Assembly: GCA_002345545.1 (NCBI GenBank)
Contig: DDVW01000074.1
Location: forward strand, 1-12,775
Direction of reading: 5' to 3'
From: Stenotrophomonas sp. UBA2302
GTDB lineage: Bacteria; Pseudomonadota; Gammaproteobacteria; Xanthomonadales; Xanthomonadaceae
Length of the DNA: 12,775 bases
The notes below the pieces were generated by a model. The model did not search any database. It was not told where the DNA came from and saw only the letters and a list, made by a program, of their open reading frames with translations. The position numbers were made by a program, and so were the translations under genes. Position 1 is the stretch's first letter. Each line of letters begins with the position of its first letter. Shown here one piece after another: positions 7,407-12,775 of the stretch.

Positions 7407-7972
7407 ACCCGGTATTGCTGGAATGGTCGGCGGTCGGCTTCAGCATCCTCGGCGTCTGGCTGATGGCGCAGCGGCGGATGCTGGCATGGCCGGTCGGGCT
7501 GGTGTCGGTCGGCCTGTACGCGCTGGTGTTCGCCGACGCCCGGCTGTATTCGGACATGCTGCTGCAGGGCGCGTTCGCCGCGTTCCTGCTGTACGGCTGG
7601 TTCAACTGGCGGCGGCGGGTGCAAGGCGACGGACGCGTGACCATCGCCGCGCTGCCGGGGGCGCATCTGTGGCGTGATCTGGGGTTGGGCGTGCTGTTCG
7701 GCCTCGCCCTCGGCGCGGCCATGCACCACTTTACCGATGCCGCGCTGCCGTGGCTGGATGCGATGCTGGCCGCGCTCAGCCTGGTCGCGCAATGGTGGCA
7801 GGCCCGCCGTCATGTCGCCGCATGGTGGCTGTGGATCGTGGTCGACGTGGTGTACGTGGGCATGTACGCGGTCAAGTCGCTCAACCTGACCGCCGGGCTG
7901 TATGTGCTGTTCATCGCCCTGGCGGTGATGGGCCTGCGGGCATGGACGAAGGCGGCGAATAAGGCCGCCTGA
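7403..7972 (+). CDS. pnuT: PnuC-family inner-membrane vitamin transporter (PnuT-type, thiamine)
   Basis: This 189-residue integral membrane protein of the PnuC family moves unphosphorylated vitamin precursors by facilitated diffusion, with intracellular phosphorylation trapping them. Features are WPVGLVSVGLYALVFADARLYSDMLLQ-type sequence (about 29-55), YGWFNW (64-69), and the second half AQWWQARR, AWWLWIVVDVVYVGMYAVK (140-158) and the closing helix to about 180. This fits about seven helices. It uses a GTG start whose last bases form the receptor stop codon (GTGA overlap), indicating translational coupling and control by the same TPP riboswitch. The family contains nicotinamide riboside (PnuC), riboflavin (PnuX) and thiamine (PnuT) transporters; thiamine is chosen from context. 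A GC hairpin (7950-7956 with 7964-7970) spans the 3' end of the gene. Confidence 0.9.
   Translation: MNPVLLEWSAVGFSILGVWLMAQRRMLAWPVGLVSVGLYALVFADARLYSDMLLQGAFAAFLLYGWFNWRRRVQGDGRVTIAALPGAHLWRDLGLGVLFGLALGAAMHHFTDAALPWLDAMLAALSLVAQWWQARRHVAAWWLWIVVDVVYVGMYAVKSLNLTAGLYVLFIALAVMGLRAWTKAANKAA
7950..7970 (+). terminator. GC-rich hairpin at the pnuT stop, possible weak terminator
   Basis: AGGCGGC and GCCGCCT form a perfect 7-bp stem around a 7-base loop, reaching the stop codon. No T-run follows (GAAATCGG), so intrinsic termination is doubtful. It could protect the 3' end of the operon mRNA or arise by chance in Ala-rich codons. Confidence 0.25.
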
Positions 7973-8386
7973 AATCGGAAAGGCCACAAGAACACCGGGC
8001 CGGCGGCAGGGCGGTGCGATTCCGGGGCTGCCTCTGCCATTCCAATCTGCGCGGGGCCGGTGACGGATGGGCAGGTCATCAGCGCATGGTTTCGATTGCA
8101 ACAGTTTCCGCAGGTTCGCGGGTGGCGTGATCCGCTGCGGCCTCGCAATGGTAAATCCCGCCACATAGGCGGAAGATGGCCCGGCACGCTTGGGGCAGGG
8201 CAGGTGGCCTGGGAGTTCCAGCCGCCTGTCCAAACGGTTTGCATGCTGCCTGGGCTTTGTTGCAGTCATGGGCCTGGAGGCGGGGCAAACCGGTCGCAGG
8301 GGTGCGGGGTGGTCGCACAGCGGTGGGAAAGTGCAGTGTGGCAAGTGATCCCTGCGGCCCGCGTGGCGGGCTTCATGGGGCTGCAC
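7973..8386. other. Long intergenic region upstream of norB, no gene seen
   Basis: No frame in this stretch shows recognisable homology, and the open frames crossing it have mixed composition. Structures noted are an 11-bp palindrome CAAACGGTTTG at 8231-8241 and a perfect 6-bp stem GCCCGC/GCGGGC with a 3-base loop at 8357-8371, which ends 15 bases before the FNR-type site. The function of these structures is unknown. Confidence 0.5.
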
Positions 8387-8428
8387 TTGACCAAAGTCAA
8401 CATACGGTTGTGCGTAACTGGGGAATAT
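8387..8428 (+). promoter_or_regulatory. Class-II FNR/DNR-type promoter of norB
   Basis: TTGAC-CAAA-GTCAA at 8387-8400 is a perfect inverted repeat with the 5-4-5 layout of CRP/FNR-superfamily sites (TTGAT-N4-ATCAA). A -10-like GAATAT lies at 8423-8428. If the site is centred at -41.5, transcription would start near 8435 and the -10 box falls exactly at -12 to -7, the class-II activation geometry. This predicts induction by low oxygen or NO through an FNR or DNR-like regulator. No regulator gene is in the window. Confidence 0.7.
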
Positions 8429-8459
8429 GGCGCTGTCTTCCGGATAGAAGGGGCAAGCT

Positions 8460-10742
8460 GTGGAACCAAAGAGCGTAAAAATAACCAGACAGCTATGGGT
8501 GGGTTTAGGCGCCCTGCTGATCATCAGCTTCGGCATCATGCTTTGGCTGGGCAAGGATCTTTACCAGACCGCGCCGCCGATGCCGGAGAAGGTCGTCACC
8601 GAGAGCGGGCAGGTGGTCTACACCCGTGACGACATCCAGGTCGGGCGGCAGGTATGGCAGAGCATCGGTGGTCACCAGAACGGTTCGATCTGGGGCCATG
8701 GTGCGTTGATCGCGCCTGACTGGTCGGCCGAATGGCTGCACCGCGAGGTGCTGGCGATGCTGGACCTGCGCGCGCAGGCCGAGTTCGGGAAAGCGTACGA
8801 GGCGCTGGATTCGAGCGAGCAGGCCAAGCTGCAGGCCGAGATCAAGCCTGAAATCCGTCGCAACACCTACGATCCGGCTACCGGAACGATCGTCATTTCC
8901 GACGAACGTGCGCAGGCCATCGCGCAGGTGGGCACGCATTACTCCAGCGTGTTCTCCGACGATGCGGCTACCGCCGAACTGCGCGAGGCCTATGCCCTGC
9001 GCGAGAACCCGGTGCCCGACGCCGAGCATCGCGCCAAGATGAACGCCTTCTTCTTCTGGGCGTCGTGGGCGACGGTGACCAATCGCCCGGGTGATGTGAA
9101 GTCGTACACCAACAACTTCCCGCACGAACCGCTGGTCGGCAATACGCCCACCTCCAGCAGCTTCATGTGGTCGATGTTCTCCATTCTTTTCATGATTGCC
9201 GGCATCGCCTTGCTGGCCTGGCATTACGCGGTCTACCACGGCAAGGAAAAGCCGCTGGTGCCGCCGTCCACCGATCCGTCGCTGAGCATCACGGTGACGC
9301 CGTCGATGCGTGCCACCGCCAAGTATTTCTGGGTGGTGATGGCGCTGTTCCTGGTGCAGATCCTGCTGGGTGCAACCACCGCGCACTACCAGATCGAAGG
9401 CCAGGAGGCCTACGGTTTCCAGCTGGCCAACTACCTGCCCTACGCGGTGACGCGCAGCTGGCACACGCAGCTGGCCATCCTGTGGATCGCCACCGCGTGG
9501 CTGGCCACCGGTCTGTACCTGGGGCCGGCGATTTCCGGTCATGAACCCAAGTACCAGCGGCTGGGGGTGAACTTCCTGTTCATCAGCCTGATCGTCATCG
9601 TGGTCGGCTCGTTCGCCGGGCAGTGGCTGGCGGTGATGCAGAAGCTGGGCCTGGACAAGAACTTCTGGTTCGGCCACCAGGGCTGGGAATACACCGACAT
9701 CGGCCGCTTCTGGCAGGTGTACCTGTTCATCGGCCTGATGCTGTGGCTGGTGCTGGTGGGCCGCGCGCTGTGGCCGGCCTTGCGCAGCAAGACCCATGAA
9801 GCCCGCCATATCGCCGGACTGCTGTTCCTGTCCACGGTGGCAATCGGCCTGCTGTATGCCGCTGGTCTGATGTGGAAGGAACACACTCACATCTCGATCA
9901 TCACCTACTGGCGCTTCTGGATCGTGCACCTGTGGGTGGAAGGCTTCTTCGAGGTGTTCGCGGTCGCGGTGATCAGCTTCATCTTCGTCAAGCTGGGGCT
10001 GGTGCGTGGCCGCTCGGCGACGATCAACGTGCTGTTCGCCACCATCGTGTTCATGGCCGGCGGTGTGCTGGGCATGTTCCACCACCTGTACTTCGCCGGT
10101 GTCACCACCGGGGTGATCGCAGTCGGTGCGGGTATATCCGCGCTGGAGGTGGTACCGCTGGCGCTGATCGGGCTGGAAGCCTATGAGACCTGGAGCAACA
10201 GCCGCGCCACGCCGTGGATGGAGCGTTACCGCTGGCCGATCATGTTCTTCCTGGCGGTGAGCTTCTGGAATCTGGTGGGTGCCGGCCTGCTGGGCTTCCT
10301 GATCAACACCCCGCTGGCGCTGTTCTACATGCAGGGCACCAACCTGACCGCGGCCCACGGCCACACCGCGCTGTTCGGTGTGTACGGCATGCTCGGCATC
10401 GGCCTGATGCTGTACTGCCTGCGTGGCCTGCGCCCGGATGCGGTGTGGAAGACCGGTCTGCTGCGCGGCGGCTTCTGGGCGATGAACATCGGCCTGGCGC
10501 TGATGGCCATCCTGACCCTGCTGCCGATGGGCGTGCTGCAGCTGGAAGCCAACCTGGAGCACGGCTACTGGTATGCGCGTTCGGCGGAGTTCATGAACCG
10601 CTCGATCATCGACCTGCTGGTGTGGCTGCGTGTACCGGGCGACACGATCTTCGCGGTCGGTGCACTGCTGGTGGGGCTGTTCGTGGCGGCGCTGTGGCTG
10701 AGCCCCGGCAAGGTCACGCAGTCCGGCAACAACGCGCGCTGA
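8460..10742 (+). CDS. norB: Quinol-dependent nitric oxide reductase (qNOR)
   Basis: This cytoplasmic-membrane enzyme reduces two NO to N2O with quinol electrons, in denitrification or NO detoxification. Its 760 residues and the N-terminal extension (YTRDDIQVGRQVWQSIGG, GSIWGHGALIAPDWSAEWLH) identify the single-subunit qNOR (NorZ) rather than cytochrome-c NOR. Active-site residues align with Pseudomonas NorB by spacing: FeB ligands H490, H541 and H542, glutamates E494 and E498 (HLWVEGFFE), haem ligands H633 and H635 (AAHGHTALFG), and H335 as the other low-spin haem ligand. About 14 helices are expected. The start is GTG, with GAAGGGG about 6 bases upstream. Stretches such as HTHISIITYWRFWIVH match the family closely. 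No norC, norD or norQ accompanies it, as usual for qNOR. It is monocistronic, with its own FNR-type promoter and terminator. Confidence 0.97.
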   Translation: MEPKSVKITRQLWVGLGALLIISFGIMLWLGKDLYQTAPPMPEKVVTESGQVVYTRDDIQVGRQVWQSIGGHQNGSIWGHGALIAPDWSAEWLHREVLAMLDLRAQAEFGKAYEALDSSEQAKLQAEIKPEIRRNTYDPATGTIVISDERAQAIAQVGTHYSSVFSDDAATAELREAYALRENPVPDAEHRAKMNAFFFWASWATVTNRPGDVKSYTNNFPHEPLVGNTPTSSSFMWSMFSILFMIAGIALLAWHYAVYHGKEKPLVPPSTDPSLSITVTPSMRATAKYFWVVMALFLVQILLGATTAHYQIEGQEAYGFQLANYLPYAVTRSWHTQLAILWIATAWLATGLYLGPAISGHEPKYQRLGVNFLFISLIVIVVGSFAGQWLAVMQKLGLDKNFWFGHQGWEYTDIGRFWQVYLFIGLMLWLVLVGRALWPALRSKTHEARHIAGLLFLSTVAIGLLYAAGLMWKEHTHISIITYWRFWIVHLWVEGFFEVFAVAVISFIFVKLGLVRGRSATINVLFATIVFMAGGVLGMFHHLYFAGVTTGVIAVGAGISALEVVPLALIGLEAYETWSNSRATPWMERYRWPIMFFLAVSFWNLVGAGLLGFLINTPLALFYMQGTNLTAAHGHTALFGVYGMLGIGLMLYCLRGLRPDAVWKTGLLRGGFWAMNIGLALMAILTLLPMGVLQLEANLEHGYWYARSAEFMNRSIIDLLVWLRVPGDTIFAVGALLVGLFVAALWLSPGKVTQSGNNAR

Positions 10743-10766
10743 TCCAGGCGTGATGGTGTGAAAGGC

Positions 10767-10790
10767 AAGGGGCGGCTTCGGCCGCCCTTT
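10767..10790 (+). terminator. Rho-independent terminator of norB
   Basis: A 10-bp stem (10767-10776 with 10781-10790, one G-T pair) is capped by the very stable TTCG tetraloop. The 3' arm ends in TTT, followed by GTCGTTGT. It lies 25 bases after the norB stop and closes the transcript before the next promoter. Confidence 0.85.
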
Positions 10791-10846
10791 GTCGTTGTGG
10801 GCATGGCATCACCAGTGCCAGCGGCAACGGCTGACAGGCCGGCCGG

Positions 10847-10888
10847 CTGATGCAGGTCAAGATGGTGTCGCACCGCTTCGGCCAGAAT
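10847..10888 (+). promoter_or_regulatory. Possible second FNR/DNR-type promoter, upstream of the SirB-family gene
   Basis: CTGAT-GCAG-GTCAA at 10847-10860 is a degenerate FNR-type site, with one half-site base off TTGAT and one off ATCAA. A -10-like CAGAAT follows at 10883-10888. The 22-bp gap from the site to the -10 box is identical to that at norB and fits class-II activation, giving a predicted start near 10895 and a 65-base leader. The match is imperfect and unproven. Confidence 0.45.
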
Positions 10889-10959
10889 GTGGCCATCAGG
10901 CGGCACCGGCCACGGCAGTGGTGGCCGCCATCGCCAGTGACGTCCTTCGAGGTCTATCG

Positions 10960-11358
10960 ATGATCGAGTTCTACCCGCAGATCAAAGCCGTCCATATCGC
11001 GATGGCCCTGTGCAGCGGCCTGATTTTCGCGCTGCGTGGTGCCGGGGTGCTGGCCGGCATGCGTTGGCCGCACTGGCTGGTGGTGCGCTGGTTCAGCTAC
11101 AGCATCGACACCGCGCTGCTGACCGCGGCGCTGATGCTGCTGACGATATTGCCGGGCGCGATGTTCGCCAATGGCTGGCTGACGGTGAAGCTGGTGCTGC
11201 TGGTGATCTATATCGTGCTGGGGGTGTTCGCGCTGCGGCGCGGCCGGACGCGGGCGGTGAAGGCCGGGTTCTATGCGGCGGCACTGCTGGTGTTCGCGAT
11301 GGTGTATGCGATTGCACGCATGCACGACCCGCTGGGATTCCTGCATTTCTTCGGTTGA
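10960..11358 (+). CDS. SirB-family integral membrane protein
   Basis: The product has 132 residues, matching the SirB family (SirB2 type, usually about 125-135). Four helices are visible at about residues 10-30, 49-68, 73-93 and 101-120. Family-type polar residues are present: H12 in QIKAVHIAMA, R26 in FALRG, and K77 in WLTVKLVLL. The start is ATG with GAGGT 6 bases upstream; the open frame extends further 5' across the promoter, and that part was rejected. The biochemical role of the family is unsettled; its Salmonella name came from an early regulatory phenotype. The preceding FNR-type site suggests expression with norB under low oxygen or NO, but no direct functional link is shown by the sequence. 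Confidence 0.85.
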   Translation: MIEFYPQIKAVHIAMALCSGLIFALRGAGVLAGMRWPHWLVVRWFSYSIDTALLTAALMLLTILPGAMFANGWLTVKLVLLVIYIVLGVFALRRGRTRAVKAGFYAAALLVFAMVYAIARMHDPLGFLHFFG

Positions 11359-11473
11359 GCGGGCGGTAGCAGCCGGAAGGCTTCCAGTCGCAGGTCGATG
11401 CCCGGGTCATGGGCCGGGTTGATAGGCGCCAGGAGTGCGGACGCCTGCAAGCGTCGCTGCGGCAGCGGCTCGC

Positions 11474-11479
11474 CTACAA
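11474..11479 (+). promoter_or_regulatory. Candidate -10 box for the DUF3817 gene
   Basis: TACAAT matches the sigma-70 -10 consensus at five of six bases and lies 34 bases before the start codon. No convincing -35 box was found at the normal distance, so only the -10 element is proposed. Confidence 0.4.
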
Positions 11480-11513
11480 TCGCCGCTCTTCAAATTGCTG
11501 GAACCGCATCCCC

Positions 11514-11837
11514 ATGCCCGTGAAATCCCTGTCTCCCGCCGGACGGCTGTTCGCCATCGCCGCCTTTGTCGAAGCTGTGACCTGGGCGGGGCTGTTGATC
11601 GGCATGCTGCTGAAATACGGCACGCAGACCACCGATCTTGGGGTGTGGCTGTTCGGTCGCCTGCATGGGCTGGCGTTCCTGTTCTACGTGGCGGTGAGCC
11701 TGTATGCATGGGGCAAGTTGAAGTGGCCGCTGTGGGCGGTGCTGGTGGCGCTGCTGGCGGCGATGCCGCCGCTGGTGACCGTGCCGGTGGAAATGTGGTT
11801 CCGCCGTATCGGCCTGCTGTCCGATCGTCCGGCCTGA
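11514..11837 (+). CDS. DUF3817-family integral membrane protein
   Basis: The product has 107 residues, the usual length of DUF3817 proteins, whose function is unknown. Three helices appear at about residues 9-33, 49-68 and 71-94. The signature GRLHGLAFLFYV (48-59) contains the conserved HG pair, and the opening LSPAGRLFAIAAFVEAVTWAGLL and the PPLVTVPVEMWF end are also typical. The start MPVKSLSP was chosen because homology begins there; the frame is open 35 codons further upstream, but that peptide is Arg-rich and unlike the family. No strong Shine-Dalgarno sequence is seen, which leaves the exact start slightly uncertain. The gene is 155 bp downstream of the SirB-family gene and appears to have its own promoter. 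Confidence 0.85.
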   Translation: MPVKSLSPAGRLFAIAAFVEAVTWAGLLIGMLLKYGTQTTDLGVWLFGRLHGLAFLFYVAVSLYAWGKLKWPLWAVLVALLAAMPPLVTVPVEMWFRRIGLLSDRPA

Positions 11838-12442
11838 GCGGCGCAAAGTACCGGGCCAGTTGAAAACGCCGGTGCTTCCACTGCAGCCGCTGGATATGGC
11901 CGGTATGACTGGCCGGTGGTGGTGAGGGTTTTGGTAGGAAAAGCCGGGCGCATTCCCGCAATGGATGCAGGCGCGCTACGTCGCGGCCCGGCGTGGTGGC
12001 GCATGCGGTGGCGTGCGGGCGGCCATCAACAGGTCTGGACGATGACCGGAAATGTCCTGGCATGACCATATCTGGCCGCTGCCGGACTGCTTTCTGACGG
12101 TGCGGGCCGCGGACGGGACAACCTGCGGGAAATACTTCCAGGCTGCTTTGTTTGCAGGATAATTCCCCGCCGCCGCAACGCCCCAAGGCGGCGGCCGGAG
12201 GGCCATGACACGCCGTCACTCCCCGTCCAACACGGGATCTGTGCGGTGCCGAGCGGCGGCCTTGTCGCGCTGCGGATGGTCCGTTCGCGCCCTGTTTATG
12301 GTGCGCCCTCTAGTTTCCGTACTCCCACGTCGTCACACAGAGGTAAGCCGGTGCATCACGGAAATAGCGCTCATGCCTGTCCGGATCGGGGCTGTCGCCC
12401 GGCCCGCCGTTGTCCCGCCGTCGCGGTGGTGGAGCGTTGTCG
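11838..12442. other. Gene-poor region upstream of opgH
   Basis: About 600 bp hold no convincing gene. Features seen are a pair of direct TGGCCGGT repeats (11897-11904 and 11910-11917), a GATAAT -10-like box at 12158-12163 without a good -35, a perfect 8-bp stem CCGCCGCC/GGCGGCGG around a 12-base loop (12167-12174 with 12187-12194) and a small CCCGT/ACGGG hairpin at 12222-12236. If transcription of opgH starts near 12170, its leader would be about 270 bases and would contain these structures. Confidence 0.45.
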
Positions 12443-12775
12443 GTGACGCCGGTGGTTGATGCCACGCCGTGCCGCGATGCCGGCATCGCCATTCTGCCGG
12501 ACGAACATCCGTTGCCGATGCCCGAGCAGTCATTGCGCACCGGTCGCCTGCAGGTGCCGCGGCAGGGCACCGCGCCGCGCAATATCCTGCTGCGGCGGCT
12601 GTATGTGTTCGGCGCCACCGCGTTGATGACGGCGGTGGCGACCTGGATGATGGCGCGGGTGCTGGCCAACGGTGGCATCAACGTGCTGGAAGCCTGCCTG
12701 CTGGTGTTGTTCGTGCTGCTGTTTGCGTGGATCGCACTGTCCTTCGTCGGCAGCCTGGCCGGCCTGCAGGCGCTG
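12443..12775 (+). CDS. opgH: Glucans biosynthesis glucosyltransferase H, N-terminal part
   Basis: OpgH (MdoH) is an inner-membrane glycosyltransferase that polymerises UDP-glucose into the backbone of osmoregulated periplasmic glucans. Only 111 codons lie in the window; the full protein normally exceeds 600 residues. Visible features are a polar cytoplasmic N terminus with [11 protein letters not shown], then [21 protein letters not shown] and a helix-rich stretch with [15 protein letters not shown], typical of the region before the glycosyltransferase domain. The GTG start has GGAG about 8 bases upstream; the frame is open back to 12368 but contains no ATG. The gene is cut by the window end, so the catalytic motifs cannot be checked. 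Confidence 0.85.
   Translation, partial: MTPVVDATPCRDAGIAILPDEHPLPMPEQSLRTGRLQVPRQGTAPRNILLRRLYVFGATALMTAVATWMMARVLANGGINVLEACLLVLFVLLFAWIALSFVGSLAGLQAL

Noticed and set aside
8060..8629. A 189-codon plus-strand frame spanning the norB promoter and start
   Set aside because: It runs through the FNR-type site and the norB 5' end in another frame and shows no homology.
8505..10562. A 685-codon minus-strand open frame opposite norB
   Set aside because: norB has all its metal ligands in the plus frame; the antisense peptide is His/Gln/Arg-rich without domains.
11359..11400. GTAG followed by a short inverted repeat, like a Stenotrophomonas GTAG-type REP
   Set aside because: The stem GGAAG/CTTCC is short and the flanking bases do not match the usual REP palindrome; a chance match is likelier.
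12205..12459. An 84-codon plus-strand frame before opgH with GGAGGG close to its ATG
   Set aside because: The ribosome-binding site is only two bases from the ATG, the peptide is Arg/Ser-rich without recognisable features, and it overlaps the opgH start out of frame.
1..12775. CRISPR arrays, tRNA or rRNA genes, complete insertion sequences or prophage genes
   Set aside because: No regularly spaced repeats, cloverleaf-like segments, paired IS ends or phage-type proteins were seen on reading both strands.

Overview
The window is about 12.8 kb of high-GC DNA that looks chromosomal and comes from a gammaproteobacterium of the Xanthomonadaceae, probably close to Stenotrophomonas or Pseudoxanthomonas. 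The assignment rests on a RAYT (REP-associated tyrosine transposase) remnant with its recurrent GGGGTCAGAGT-type repeat, a Xanthomonas-like start of opgH, a TPP-riboswitch/TonB-receptor/PnuT thiamine locus, and GC-rich codon use. Species level is inference.

Layout, left to right. Positions 1-420 hold an unassigned edge, a 79-residue RAYT fragment on the minus strand and the first copy of a short dispersed repeat. Positions 422-3358 are a compact arsenic-resistance locus: arsR-arsB leftward and arsH-arsC rightward, fired from one 41-bp divergent intergenic region with a palindromic candidate operator. ArsC reduces arsenate, ArsB expels arsenite, ArsH oxidises trivalent organoarsenicals and ArsR senses As(III). 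A small unknown membrane protein (minus strand) follows, converging on arsC.

Positions 3858-7972 form a probable thiamine-acquisition block. A second copy of the dispersed repeat abuts the start of an APH-fold small-molecule kinase. A well-formed TPP riboswitch then precedes a TonB-dependent outer-membrane receptor, whose stop codon overlaps the GTG start of a PnuC-family inner-membrane transporter (PnuT type). Receptor and transporter would bring thiamine across the two membranes. The kinase is a candidate for trapping it by phosphorylation, but that role is inferred from position only.

Positions 7973-10790 carry a long leader with a class-II FNR/DNR-type promoter, a quinol-dependent nitric oxide reductase (qNOR, norB/norZ) and a strong UUCG-loop terminator. 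A second, less perfect FNR-type site with the same site-to-minus-10 spacing lies before a SirB-family membrane protein, suggesting a shared low-oxygen or NO response. A DUF3817 membrane protein, about 600 bp without a convincing gene, and the first 111 codons of opgH (osmoregulated periplasmic glucan synthesis) finish the window.

Most genes belong to known families. The points that merit a second look are the thiamine locus with its unassigned kinase, the paired FNR-type promoters, the ArsH C-terminal extension ending in a Cys-Cys pair, and the repeat fused to the 5' end of the kinase gene.
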